Source of the DNA: Acetobacteraceae bacterium | Lineage (GTDB): Bacteria; Pseudomonadota; Alphaproteobacteria; Acetobacterales; Acetobacteraceae | Length of the DNA: 64,000 bases | Assembly (NCBI GenBank): GCA_030041255.1 | Contig: JASHOF010000156.1 | Location: 1-64,000 of the forward strand | Direction of reading: 5' to 3' | In this document: piece by piece, positions 18,097-25,919 of the stretch | How the letters are laid out: the number at the start of each line of letters is the position of its first letter | Position numbering within the stretch: position 1 is the first letter of the stretch | The notes under the pieces: model-generated | Told to the model about the DNA's origin: nothing | Database searches by the model: none | Seen by the model: only the letters and a program-made list of their open reading frames with translations | Translations under genes and position numbers: made by a program

Positions 18097-18948
18097 ATGG
18101 CCATCCGAAGCCGCAGCCCGTTCGAATGGGTGTGGGATGAACTGAAGGTCGCCGGCAACGCAGTCGGCGCCTCCGCGAACGAGGGCAGCGTGTCCGACGC
18201 CGCACCAGTGGTGCGGCGGATCGGGTTCAAAGATCTCGGTGATGCACTGGCCCGGGGCTGGGAAGATTTCCAGGCCGCGCGGAGCGATGTCGCGTTCCTT
18301 TGCTGCATCTATCCGGTGGCCGGGTTGGTGCTGGCGCGGATTGCCTTCGGCGAGAACGCGCTGCCACTGATATTTCCGCTGATCGCAGGCTTCGCTCTGG
18401 TCGGCCCGATCTTCGGGGTCGGCCTCAACGAAATGAGCCGCCAGCGCGAGATGGGCCGGCGCGTCAGTTGGGTCGATGCATTCGGCATCGTCCGCTCGCA
18501 CGCGTTCGGGCGGATCGTGCTGTTCGGTCTCCTGCTTGTCGCGATCTTCCTGATCTGGCTCGTCGTTGCGGGACTGCTCTACGATGTCACTCTCGGTCCG
18601 CAACCGCCGGCCTCGGTCGGCGCTTTCATCCATGAAGTGTTCGGAACCAATCCGGGCTGGGTGATGATCATCGCCGGGATCGGCATCGGGTTCCTGTTCG
18701 CCGTCTTCGTGCTGGCGATCAGCGTCGTTACCTTCCCGCTGCTACTCGACCGCGACGTGAGGCTGGAGACGGCGATCGCGACCTCGATGCAGGCCCTGGC
18801 GGTTAACCCGGTTGCGATCCTGGCCTGGGGGGTGATCATCGCCGCGAGCCTCGTGATCGGCTCGATCCCGCTCCTGATCGGCCTGGTCATCGTCTTCCCG
18901 GTGCTGGGGCACGCGACCTGGCACCTCTATCGGCGGGTCGTCAGATGA
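18097..18948 (+). CDS. DUF2189 integral membrane protein
   Basis: A 283-residue protein. The ATG at 18097 has an ideal GGCAGGAGGT site. After a soluble N-terminus (about 60 residues) come six hydrophobic segments, with the family landmarks GFKDLGDALARGWEDF, FGVGLNEMSRQREMGR and FPLLLDRDVRLETAIATS. The family is found widely in alphaproteobacteria and has no established function. It is followed about 160 bp later by the phasin gene, from which it is separated by a FixK-type box, so it is probably not part of that unit. Confidence 0.82.
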   Translation: MAIRSRSPFEWVWDELKVAGNAVGASANEGSVSDAAPVVRRIGFKDLGDALARGWEDFQAARSDVAFLCCIYPVAGLVLARIAFGENALPLIFPLIAGFALVGPIFGVGLNEMSRQREMGRRVSWVDAFGIVRSHAFGRIVLFGLLLVAIFLIWLVVAGLLYDVTLGPQPPASVGAFIHEVFGTNPGWVMIIAGIGIGFLFAVFVLAISVVTFPLLLDRDVRLETAIATSMQALAVNPVAILAWGVIIAASLVIGSIPLLIGLVIVFPVLGHATWHLYRRVVR

Positions 18949-19002
18949 TCGATACAGATCCGAGAGTTCCCCCGGGGCGCCGTGCACTCATCGCGGCGCG
19001 GC

Positions 19003-19016
19003 TTGATCCGGATCAA
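19003..19016. promoter_or_regulatory. FixK/FNR box upstream of phasin
   Basis: TTGATCCGGATCAA, a perfect TTGA-N6-TCAA dyad, centred 101 bp before the phasin start codon. Matches the anaerobox recognised by FNR/FixK proteins; a FixK homologue is encoded at 25.9 kb. Confidence 0.75.
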
Positions 19017-19110
19017 TGCCTCGAGGGTGCCCGTTGCGATGATAGCTGGCAGTAGCAGCCAGATGTCGCAGCCCGGCAGACCGGGGCGGCACCGGAAGGA
19101 GGATCAAGCG

Positions 19111-19623
19111 ATGCCAGACGACCCGAAACCCACTGCAAAACCCGCAGCGGATCCGAAAGAGCGCACCCCCGGCGAGAGCGCCAGCGAGGCGTTCTTCATG
19201 CTGAACGGGCTCGCGCAAGCCATGGCTGAAATCGGGCGGTCCAACATTTTTGATTTCGCCTCGTTCACGGCCACGTACCGCCGCAATTCGGAGGCGGTCT
19301 CAGCGGCCAGCCGTGCGAGCCTGCAGGGCGCCCAGTCGGTGGTGCGGTGCGAAATCGATATGACACAGCAAATGATGGCCGATCTTAATGAGGTGACACG
19401 CCTCTTGATGTCTGCCGAAACGCCCTTGGCGCGGGCAGTGCATTGCACGGACTTGCTGCGGCAAATGTCCGAGCGAGCGGTCGCGAACGAACGCCGGATG
19501 TGCGACCTGATCAGGGACAGCCAGCGCGAGGTGTTCGACCTCCTCAACCGGCGTGCGCTCGATACAATGGCCGAGATCAAAGAGGCGCTTGAGAAGGGCG
19601 AGCAGCGCTTCGTGCAGGGTTGA
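19111..19623 (+). CDS. Phasin family protein
   Basis: A 170-residue, mostly alpha-helical protein of the type that coats polyhydroxyalkanoate granules. The ATG at 19111 follows GGAAGGAGGAT. The core helix (about residues 40-160) has the phasin pattern: FDFASFTATYRRNSEAVSAA, then long amphipathic repeats with few Gly/Pro, ending in ALEKGEQRF. The N-terminal 25 residues are Pro/Lys-rich and disordered. A perfect FixK-type box upstream suggests induction when oxygen is low, consistent with carbon storage under electron-acceptor limitation. No PHA synthase is in the window. Confidence 0.8.
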   Translation: MPDDPKPTAKPAADPKERTPGESASEAFFMLNGLAQAMAEIGRSNIFDFASFTATYRRNSEAVSAASRASLQGAQSVVRCEIDMTQQMMADLNEVTRLLMSAETPLARAVHCTDLLRQMSERAVANERRMCDLIRDSQREVFDLLNRRALDTMAEIKEALEKGEQRFVQG

Positions 19624-19657
19624 CGCCTTCGCTTTGCAGCCGGGGCGAGGGCGTCAA
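19620..19657. terminator. Bidirectional stem containing both stop codons
   Basis: TTGACGCC (19620-19627) pairs perfectly with GGCGTCAA (19650-19657) across a 22-base loop. Each arm includes the stop codon of one convergent gene (phasin TGA at 19621, dehydrogenase TGA on the minus strand ending at 19654). A shared convergent terminator is likely, though T tracts are absent. Confidence 0.45.
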
Positions 19658-20640
19658 TGCGGAACCAGCACGGCCGCGCCGGTCAGTTTGCCCTCGCGCA
19701 CCGCCGCCAGCGCCGCATTCGCCTCGGCGAGCGGAAAGACATGCGTTTCGGTCTCGATCGGAACCGTCGGCGCGAGGGCAAGGAACTCCTCGGCATCGTC
19801 GCGGGTGAGATTGGCAACCGAGCGGATCATGCGTTCCTTCCAGAGCCACGCATAAGGAAAGGCAGGGATGTCGCTCATGTGAATGCCCCCGCACACAACG
19901 ACGCCGCCAGGCCGGATGGCGCGGAGTGCGGCCGGCACCAGCGCGCCGACCGGGGCGAATATGATGGCCGCGTCCAGCGCCTGCGGAGGACCGTCCTCCG
20001 ATCCCCCGGCCCAGGCGGCGCCGAGCCGCCGGGCAAAGCTCTGCGCGGCCGTATCGCCGGTGCGGGTGAAGGCGTACACCTCGCGCCCCTCGTGGCGCGC
20101 CACCTGTGCGACGATGTGTGCCGCCGCCCCGAAACCGTAGATGCCGAGCCGCCGCGCATCGCCCGCCATGCGGAGTGACCGGTAGCCGATCAGGCCGGCG
20201 CAGAGGAGCGGCGCCGCCGCGACATCGCCGTAGGAGGCGGGGATGGGAAAGCAGAAACGCTCGTCGGCGAGGGTGTACTCGGCATAGCCGCCGTCGATCT
20301 GATAGCCGGTGAACCGCGCCCGCTCGCACAAATTCTCCTGGCCGGCCCGGCAATAGGCACAGGTTCCACAGGTCCAGCCGAGCCAGGGCACGCCCACCCG
20401 CTCGCCAGGATGAAACCGACCCGCCTCGGATCCGCTCGAGACGACATGGCCGACGATCTCATGGCCGGGGATCAGCGGCTGGCGCGGCTCCGAAAGCTCA
20501 CCATCGACCACATGCAGGTCTGTCCGGCACACTCCGCAGGCCGCGACACGGATCAGCACTTCGCGCGGTCCAGGTTGGGGGATCGCGATATCCGCCGGAT
20601 CGAGCGCCGTTCGCGCTTTCCGCAGCAGCATGGCACGCAT
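19654..20640 (-). CDS. Zinc-dependent alcohol dehydrogenase family protein
   Basis: A 328-residue medium-chain dehydrogenase. Catalytic zinc region: CGVCRTDLHVV and GHEIVGHV; structural zinc site CGTCAYCRAGQENLC with four cysteines. The Rossmann fold follows (LGIYGFGAAAHIVAQVA, where the usual GxGxxG is GFGAAA). It belongs to the AdhP-like or AdhA-like group. The ATG at 20640 has GGAAAGGAGGAG upstream. It sits at the edge of the low-oxygen gene block, convergent with phasin, but I see no FixK box in its own upstream region. Fermentative alcohol formation or ethanol oxidation are both possible. Confidence 0.9.
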   Translation of the reverse strand: MRAMLLRKARTALDPADIAIPQPGPREVLIRVAACGVCRTDLHVVDGELSEPRQPLIPGHEIVGHVVSSGSEAGRFHPGERVGVPWLGWTCGTCAYCRAGQENLCERARFTGYQIDGGYAEYTLADERFCFPIPASYGDVAAAPLLCAGLIGYRSLRMAGDARRLGIYGFGAAAHIVAQVARHEGREVYAFTRTGDTAAQSFARRLGAAWAGGSEDGPPQALDAAIIFAPVGALVPAALRAIRPGGVVVCGGIHMSDIPAFPYAWLWKERMIRSVANLTRDDAEEFLALAPTVPIETETHVFPLAEANAALAAVREGKLTGAAVLVPH

Positions 20641-20798
20641 TGGCTGCTCCTCCTTTCCGCTTCACGAAATAGCGCAAGCGCGGTGTGAAACCCTGGGATC
20701 GCACGCCGGCTGCGGCGGATGCCACACCCGGCAGGCAGCATGCGCACGTGCATGCCTCGGCGCGGGCATTCGGCGATCATGGCCACGGGTCCGATCGC

Positions 20799-21167
20799 TC
20801 ATTCGGTGGGAGCCCTGACGAAGCTCAGCAGATCCTCCTCGTGCGGCGGTTTGTAGAGCACCTTTTTGATCCCGAGCTGCGCTGCGCGGGCGACCAGGGC
20901 GGCAGAGGGCGTGCCGGTCATGAGAAGCACAGGAAGAGTCATCCGCTCCCTGCGCAGCCAGGCGACGAGTTCAAGGCCGGTCATATCCGGCATGTGGTGA
21001 TCGAGAATCAGGCACGAAGGCGCGGCCATGTGATCAGCGAGGAATGCCGACGCAGAGCCATAGGTGGCAACACGGTGTCCGGCCAGTTCCAGCAGGAGCC
21101 TGAGCGAATCGAGCACCGCCGGGTCATCATCGATGACCGCCACCACGTCAAAGGGACTCTTCGCCAT
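20799..21167 (-). CDS. Receiver-only response regulator
   Basis: A 122-residue CheY-type receiver with no output domain. The acidic pocket (VVAVIDDDPAV), the phosphorylated Asp in CLILDHHMPDMTGLEL, the Thr of LLMTGTP and the Lys of VLYKPPHEEDL are all present, so it should be phosphorylatable. The ATG at 21167 has GGAGG upstream. It lies 101 bp downstream of the FixL gene on the same strand, with a near-match FixK box between them. It may compete with FixJ for phosphoryl groups or act as a phosphate sink; that is inference. Confidence 0.88.
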   Translation of the reverse strand: MAKSPFDVVAVIDDDPAVLDSLRLLLELAGHRVATYGSASAFLADHMAAPSCLILDHHMPDMTGLELVAWLRRERMTLPVLLMTGTPSAALVARAAQLGIKKVLYKPPHEEDLLSFVRAPTE

Positions 21168-21258
21168 AAGCCTCCGTATCCAGGGCCTGTCCCGCCCGTC
21201 TGGCAGATCATGGCCGGTCCGACCGGATCTACGATGCATCGATGCCGGGCAGCGCCGA

Positions 21259-21272
21259 TTGACCCAAATCAG
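21259..21272. promoter_or_regulatory. Near-match FixK/FNR box upstream of the receiver gene
   Basis: TTGACCCAAATCAG matches TTGA-N6-TCAA at seven of eight conserved bases, centred 98 bp before the receiver start codon and overlapping the end of the FixL gene. Weaker evidence than the six perfect boxes. Confidence 0.4.
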
Positions 21273-22867
21273 TCGATGCCGGGTTGTTGAGTGTGCCGCT
21301 CTCCTGCCGGCCTGTCGGTCCTCTCGGGACTTGGAAGGGTGAAGCGGAAGACTGTGCCACCGCCCGCCGCGTCTTCGGCGCGGAGTTCGCCCCCGTGTGC
21401 CTCGACGATCGTGCGGGAGACGGAAAGACCAACTCCGAGCCCATTGGGCTTGGTGGTGACGAACGGCTCGAACAGCCGGGCGCGGACCGATTCCGGCAGG
21501 CCAGGCCCGCTGTCGGTGACGCTGATCTCGACCATGTCACCGACACGTCTCGTGGCGATCGAGAGCTCGCGCCGCGGTGAGGCAGCCATGGCTTCCGCGG
21601 CGTTCCGTATCAGGTTGACGAGGACCTGGTGGATCTGGATTCGATCGATAACAGCCTCCGTCGCATCTTCGGCGACGCGTATTCCGAGCTTCAGTTCCGG
21701 GCCGATGCCGACCAGGGCCAGCGCGCTTGCTTCCTCGATGACCTTTGAAAGACTTTCGATCTTTCTTTCCGTTTCCTCCTTCCGCACGAGTTCGCGCAGG
21801 CGCTGTACGATTTGCCGGGCGCGCTCGGCCTGCTCCGAGATCCGCTCGATTGCCGCCTGCGCGCCCTGCACGTCGCCGGCGGCGAGCAGCCTGCGAACCG
21901 CGTTGCGGTAGATCGCCATGGCAGCCAGCGGCTGCGTCACCTCATGCGCCAGGGCTGAAGCCATCTGGCCGAGCTCACTCAGGCGCGAGACATGAACCAG
22001 CTCGGACTGAAGTTCAGCGAGGCGATTTTCGCGATCCTGCCGTTCGGTCAGATCCCGAATGAAGCCCGCGAAGAGATGCGCTCCCGGCACCTTCACTTCT
22101 CCAACCGCCAGCTCGATCGGGAAGGTACTGCCATCCTTGCGCTGGCCAATGATGACACGGCGCGTTCCGATGATACGGCGTTCGCCGGTGGTGAGATAAC
22201 GTTCGAGGTAGCTATCGTGAGCCTCGCGATAGGGAGAAGGCATCAGCATGCTGACGTTTCGACCCAGGACCTCCTCCAGGTTGAAGCCGAACAGACGCAC
22301 GGCGGTCGCACTGAAGGACCGGATGAGCCCGCGCTCGTCGATGACCACCAGGGCATCCGGCGCCGTCTCCAGGATCGAGGTGAGCAGCGCTTCACGGCGC
22401 TCCAGCTCCTGCCGGGCACGATGCGCGGCACTCTGGTCGCGGGCGATCTTCGAGATACCGACGACGTTGCCTGACCGATCACGGATCGGCGAAACGCTGA
22501 GCCACACCGGGATCAGCCGGCCGTCCTTGCATCTTCGTTCGGTCTCGAACTGGACAATCCGTTGGCCGCGGCGAATCCGGTCGAGAATCGCCGTCTCCTC
22601 CTCGATGCGATCGGACGGGATGATGAGGGTGATCGGATGGTCGATGATTTCGCTTGCCGCATAGCCGAACATCGACTCCGCCGCCTTGTTCCAGGACGTC
22701 ACGATGCCGTTCAGATCCTTGCCGACGATCGCGTCATCGGAGGACTCGACGATCGCCGCAAGCTGCATGCGCGCTTCATCGGACGACATTTCGGCACGGA
22801 TATCGGTTTGATGATCGGGCAAAGGAGAGCAACCTTCTGGTTCGATCGAGCCGAACGCACCGGGCAC
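21269..22867 (-). CDS. fixL: FixL-type haem-PAS oxygen-sensing histidine kinase
   Basis: A soluble kinase of up to 532 residues. Domain order: PAS1 (about 35-150), PAS2 (about 165-285), HisKA and HATPase. PAS2 carries the FixL haem signature: [13 protein letters not shown] with the proximal His, and [19 protein letters not shown] with the arginine that stabilises bound O2. The phospho-acceptor His is in [14 protein letters not shown], followed by N box RNAAEAM, G1 DSGPGLP and G2 GLGVGLS. The start is uncertain: GTG 22867 is the longest, and ATG 22789 gives 506 residues, close to Bradyrhizobium FixL; neither has a clear ribosome site. Its FixJ and FixK partners lie 2.3-3.1 kb away, inside the same regulon block. 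Confidence 0.88.
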   Translation of the reverse strand: MPGAFGSIEPEGCSPLPDHQTDIRAEMSSDEARMQLAAIVESSDDAIVGKDLNGIVTSWNKAAESMFGYAASEIIDHPITLIIPSDRIEEETAILDRIRRGQRIVQFETERRCKDGRLIPVWLSVSPIRDRSGNVVGISKIARDQSAAHRARQELERREALLTSILETAPDALVVIDERGLIRSFSATAVRLFGFNLEEVLGRNVSMLMPSPYREAHDSYLERYLTTGERRIIGTRRVIIGQRKDGSTFPIELAVGEVKVPGAHLFAGFIRDLTERQDRENRLAELQSELVHVSRLSELGQMASALAHEVTQPLAAMAIYRNAVRRLLAAGDVQGAQAAIERISEQAERARQIVQRLRELVRKEETERKIESLSKVIEEASALALVGIGPELKLGIRVAEDATEAVIDRIQIHQVLVNLIRNAAEAMAASPRRELSIATRRVGDMVEISVTDSGPGLPESVRARLFEPFVTTKPNGLGVGLSVSRTIVEAHGGELRAEDAAGGGTVFRFTLPSPERTDRPAGERHTQQPGID

Positions 22868-23105
22868 CTGGTTTCAAGGATAGCAAGGCGCTCCCACCTC
22901 GTCACGCGGGCGGCCGGCGCGGGGCATGTCGTGAATCTTGCCCATGTGCCGGACAGACTGCAAATATCGTGCTTCTAAGCAGCAAAACGACGAATATCTG
23001 GCAGTTCGGGCTTGGTGCGGATACCGCTTCCTGTCGGCTTGGGCGATCCTCGATCCGCGCCGTCCTTCTATTCAGCGCGCGGGATGGCGGGGCGAGCCAG
23101 TACAC

Positions 23106-23459
23106 CTAAAAGTTGACGACCTTCGTATTGGGCTCGCTGGCAGCGGCGTGAAACTCGTTCATCCCGCAGAGCTTCACTCGCTGATCGAGGCTCTCGGCGG
23201 CCAGTCCACGCGCTTCGACGCAGGGCCGACAGGCCCAGAGCGCCACCCGCCGATCAGCAGCGATTTCCTCGTAACGGTTCGGCGGACCGACCGGAACGAT
23301 CCTTGCGCCTGCGCCCTTCACGGCAACAAGGACGGCGTCATGGAACAGCATGAGAGTGACCCGATCGCCGCCCTGAAGCGCGGAGGCGGCGAACAGGAAC
23401 GGCAGCATGGCTCGTGTCGGATCCGTCGGTCCCCAGGACGTAGAGACGACAAAATGCAT
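23106..23459 (-). CDS. DsrE family protein
   Basis: A 117-residue small protein with the DsrE/F fold: an N-terminal beta strand (MHFVVSTSWG), an LPFLFAASALQGGDRVTLMLF helix-strand unit, and conserved cysteines in WACRPC and KLCGM. The ATG at 23459 has GGGAGGATC upstream. Members are implicated in sulfur relay, but many stand-alone copies in stress-type gene clusters lack assigned partners. A perfect FixK-type box sits between it and the divergent host-attachment-type gene. Confidence 0.82.
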   Translation of the reverse strand: MHFVVSTSWGPTDPTRAMLPFLFAASALQGGDRVTLMLFHDAVLVAVKGAGARIVPVGPPNRYEEIAADRRVALWACRPCVEARGLAAESLDQRVKLCGMNEFHAAASEPNTKVVNF

Positions 23460-23557
23460 GGGATCCTCCCGGGCGGTTTGTGGTTGCCCATATGCCCATC
23501 AGCGCCAGTCCCGATCAAGTGGCACGACCCGGGCGAGCCGCCGGGAGTCGGTCGACA

Positions 23558-23571
23558 TTGACTCTCATCAA
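23558..23571. promoter_or_regulatory. FixK/FNR box in a divergent promoter region
   Basis: TTGACTCTCATCAA, a perfect TTGA-N6-TCAA site, lies between the minus-strand DsrE gene (centre 105 bp from its start) and the plus-strand host-attachment-type gene (centre 75 bp from its start). It could control either or both. Confidence 0.72.
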
Positions 23572-23638
23572 CGAGGATTCGGTGGGACCTGATTAAACTG
23601 TTTATTGATTGAGCGTACCGCAAACGAAAGCGTCAAGG

Positions 23639-24112
23639 ATGGCAAAGCACCGGGAATTGCTCATCGCCATAGCCGATGGCGAGCACGCCCGCTTCGTGCG
23701 GCCCGGCGAGGACGGTGCGCTGCACGAGGAAGCGGTGCTCCAGTCTCCCACGGCTCACATGCGCTCAGCCGAGCTTCGCACCGACCATCCCGGGGCTATC
23801 TTTCACAGTGATTCCTCGGCACATCATGCGCTGGCCCCGCACAGCGACCCGAAGACTCTTGAAAAGGGCAATTTCGCAGAGGTCGTGGCCGCCAGGCTCA
23901 ATACGGGAGCAGCGCAAGGAGCGTTCGATGACCTGGTTCTGGTCGCAACGCCGCGTAGCCTGAATGCGATCCGCCAGCACCTCGATGCCGCAACCGTTGC
24001 GCGCGTCGTCGGCACGCTCGCGAAGGATCTGGTCAAGATCCCGGATGCCGAACTTTGGCCGCATCTTCGGCGGTGGGTCCGGCCAACGCGCCAAAGGACA
24101 AAGCGAGGGTAG
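23639..24112 (+). CDS. Host attachment family protein
   Basis: A 157-residue protein of the Host_attach (PF10116-like) family. It starts with LLIAIADGEHARFV, has the conserved AHHALAPHSDPKTLEKGNFA stretch, and ends with LVATPRSLNAIRQHL and LVKIPDAELWPHLRR. The family name derives from an attachment phenotype in a plant-associated bacterium, but most copies occur in stress or low-oxygen gene sets and its biochemistry is unknown. The ATG at 23639 lies after AAGG; a TTG at 23609 is a less likely start. It is preceded by a perfect FixK-type box. Confidence 0.82.
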   Translation: MAKHRELLIAIADGEHARFVRPGEDGALHEEAVLQSPTAHMRSAELRTDHPGAIFHSDSSAHHALAPHSDPKTLEKGNFAEVVAARLNTGAAQGAFDDLVLVATPRSLNAIRQHLDAATVARVVGTLAKDLVKIPDAELWPHLRRWVRPTRQRTKRG

Positions 24113-24137
24113 CCGGCAAGTGCAATCCGGCAGGCAT

Positions 24138-24151
24138 TTGACCTGCGTCAA
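24138..24151. promoter_or_regulatory. FixK/FNR box upstream of hsp20
   Basis: TTGACCTGCGTCAA, perfect TTGA-N6-TCAA, centred 85 bp before the hsp20 start codon. Confidence 0.72.
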
Positions 24152-24229
24152 TGATCGACGCACTGCGCATGTGGCATTCGAGGCAGGTGTTCGCGTAACG
24201 TCAATCAGCCAGCGAAGGAGAAACATTCC

Positions 24230-24716
24230 ATGGCAACGACACCCGTTCCGGTAAAGCGCTCTGCGCCCGCACCTGCCAGCGTGCCTGACGTCTGGCGCTC
24301 TCTTCGCACCGAAATGGACCGGCTGTTCGACCGGTTCAGCACGGGCTTCGGCATGATGCCGTTCCCTGCTTTTGCATTCGAGCCTTCATTCATCTCCGCT
24401 CCCGCCGTAGACATCACAGAAGACGCATCGTCCTACAAGCTATCTGCCGGGCATGACGGAGAAGGACATCCAGGTCTCGCTTTCCGACGACAGGCTCATC
24501 GTCAAGGGCGAGAAGCGGCGGGAAAAGGAAGAGGAAGACAGGGGTTATCATTTGACCGAGCGCACGTACGGCGAGTTCCAGCGTTCGTTCATCCTGCCGG
24601 ACGGGGTGAACAGCGAGGAGATTACGGCGGAATTTGCCAATGGCGTCCTCACCTTGACGCTTCCCAAGACCCGGGCCGCGATGCCAAAGAAGATCGAGGT
24701 CAAAGCGGCCGCCTGA
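24230..24716 (+). pseudogene. Small heat shock protein Hsp20, frameshifted
   Basis: The alpha-crystallin-type chaperone is split over two frames. Frame 2 from 24230 gives a normal N-terminus (VPDVWRSLRTEMDRLFDRF, then APAVDITEDASSYKLSA). Frame 3 resumes at about 24444 with LPGMTEKDIQVSLSDDRLIV and continues to a normal end (GVLTLTLPK..., stop at 24716). Family members read KLSAELPGM here. The data fit loss of 8 bases (GAGCTGCC) between two TGCC direct repeats, which changes frame exactly as observed. Either a recent slipped-strand mutation or an assembly error. The start has GAAGGAG upstream, and a FixK box lies upstream. The intact gene would encode about 164 residues. Confidence 0.88.
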
Positions 24717-24863
24717 AGAAACGACCCGTTCACAAGGCGGGCGAACGGCCTGTCGACACCGGGAGCGACGTGCCGGGCCATGCTCGAATCCGGCACGTTT
24801 GCCGGCCGGATGCCATCGGCTGAAGCGGAAACCAGGCTTGGTTCCCGGGTCGCGCAGGCCGTG

Positions 24864-25088
24864 TCACGCGGCAGTACTTTCCCGCCGAATCCAAATCCCG
24901 CCCATTTTGCGATACTGCCGCTTCACCGCTGCCCAGGCTATCCGATGAAGCACGGCCTCGTCGAATGCTGCCGTGCTCGCGCGCTGGTGCCAGGCATTGT
25001 TGAAGGCCGCCCGATAGATGTCCTGCGCGTGCATCGGCAACGTGTGTTGAACCGGGAGCGGCAAATCTTCGTTCCGATCGTACGGCAT
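24864..25088 (-). CDS. ChaB family protein
   Basis: A 74-residue protein matching ChaB from end to end: MPYDRNEDLPLPVQHTLP, then HAQDIYRAAFNNAWHQ, then HRIAWAAVKRQYRK. The ATG at 25088 has GGAGGA 8 bases upstream, which selects it over an upstream in-frame codon. ChaB was named as a putative regulator of the ChaA cation antiporter, but that role is not well established. Here there is no chaA; the gene has a perfect FixK box upstream and belongs to the low-oxygen block. Confidence 0.87.
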   Translation of the reverse strand: MPYDRNEDLPLPVQHTLPMHAQDIYRAAFNNAWHQRASTAAFDEAVLHRIAWAAVKRQYRKMGGIWIRRESTAA

Positions 25089-25144
25089 GGCTCGATTTCC
25101 TCCGTCAAGTCCCGCCACGAGATGTCAGAAGGGCACGAACGGCA

Positions 25145-25158
25145 TTGACCCAGGTCAA
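25145..25158. promoter_or_regulatory. FixK/FNR box upstream of chaB
   Basis: TTGACCCAGGTCAA, a perfect TTGA-N6-TCAA dyad (the inner bases CC/GG also pair), centred 63 bp before the ChaB start codon and just downstream of the fixJ stop. Confidence 0.75.
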
Positions 25159-25196
25159 GAGGGCCGCATCTGGATGCACCGGGCCTGGCCCCACAA

Positions 25197-25817
25197 TCAG
25201 CCGCTACTCTTCCCGTCTTTGCCGTCAGCCGTAAGGACCAGACGAACGAGTTCGGGCAGGCTCCGGGCGTGTAGCTTCTCGAACACGCGGGCACGATGCA
25301 CTTCGATCGTGCGGGGGCTGGCGCGAAGCGTTTTGGCAATCGCCTTGGTGGCGAGGCCGCTGACAAGAAGCCGAAGTACCTCGTGTTCGCGTGGCGTGAG
25401 TGAGGCAAGTCGCTCGGTCGCCTCCGTGGCAACGGACTGGCTCTGGCGAATCTGCCTGCTTTGTTCGAGCGCACGATGCACGGCACCGAGGAGCTGTTCG
25501 TCATCGAAAGGTTTTTCCAGGAAGTCGATCGCCCCGGCTTTCATGGCGCGGACGGCGATCGGAACGTCTGCCTGGCCGGTCATGACAACGACGGGCAGGC
25601 TGATGCCGCATTCATGCAGTCGCCGTTGCAGCTCGAGACCGTCTATTCCCGGCATGCGGACATCGGTGAGGACGCAGCCTCCGGTGTCGGGCGCCGCGGC
25701 AAGCAGCGCCGTGCCGCTGGCATGGGTGCGGACCGTAAAGCCGGCTGCCTCCAGCAGCGTGCGGAGCGAGTCGCAGACGGCTGCGTCATCGTCCACGACA
25801 TGGATGGTCTCCGGCAT
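25197..25817 (-). CDS. fixJ: FixJ-type two-component response regulator
   Basis: A 206-residue NarL/FixJ-family transcription activator. The receiver (about 1-120) has IHVVDDDAAV, the phospho-Asp in VLTDVRMPGIDGLEL, VVMTGQAD and FLEKPFDDEQL. A linker leads to a LuxR-type HTH (SLTPREHEVLRLLVSGLATKAIAKTL, SPRTIEVHRARVFEKL). Length and sequence are close to FixJ, the partner of the haem kinase FixL encoded at 21-23 kb. The ATG at 25823 is an equally possible start; neither has a clear ribosome site. It is divergent from the FixK-like gene, and two FixJ-type boxes lie between them. Confidence 0.9.
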   Translation of the reverse strand: MPETIHVVDDDAAVCDSLRTLLEAAGFTVRTHASGTALLAAAPDTGGCVLTDVRMPGIDGLELQRRLHECGISLPVVVMTGQADVPIAVRAMKAGAIDFLEKPFDDEQLLGAVHRALEQSRQIRQSQSVATEATERLASLTPREHEVLRLLVSGLATKAIAKTLRASPRTIEVHRARVFEKLHARSLPELVRLVLTADGKDGKSSG

Positions 25818-25833
25818 CCCCATGTAGCGCAAT

Positions 25834-25855
25834 ATACGTAGAATCCCGTACGCAG
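25834..25855. promoter_or_regulatory. Pair of FixJ-like binding boxes between fixJ and fixK
   Basis: ATACGTAG (25834-25841) and GTACGCAG (25848-25855) each match seven of eight bases of the GTAMGTAG element known for FixJ in Sinorhizobium, in direct orientation and 14 bp apart. They lie 65-86 bp upstream of the fixK start, the arrangement expected for FixJ-activated fixK. Confidence 0.55.
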
Positions 25856-25919
25856 CATACCCGATTCCGGCTGGCTGCTCACTCCACTACTCCTTGCCAG
25901 CACAAAGCGAATCGTGGGT

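Noticed and set aside
20641-20798. FixK box for the zinc alcohol dehydrogenase
   Set aside because: I scanned the upstream gap and found no TTGA-N6-TCAA or single-mismatch form, so the gene is not assigned to the regulon.
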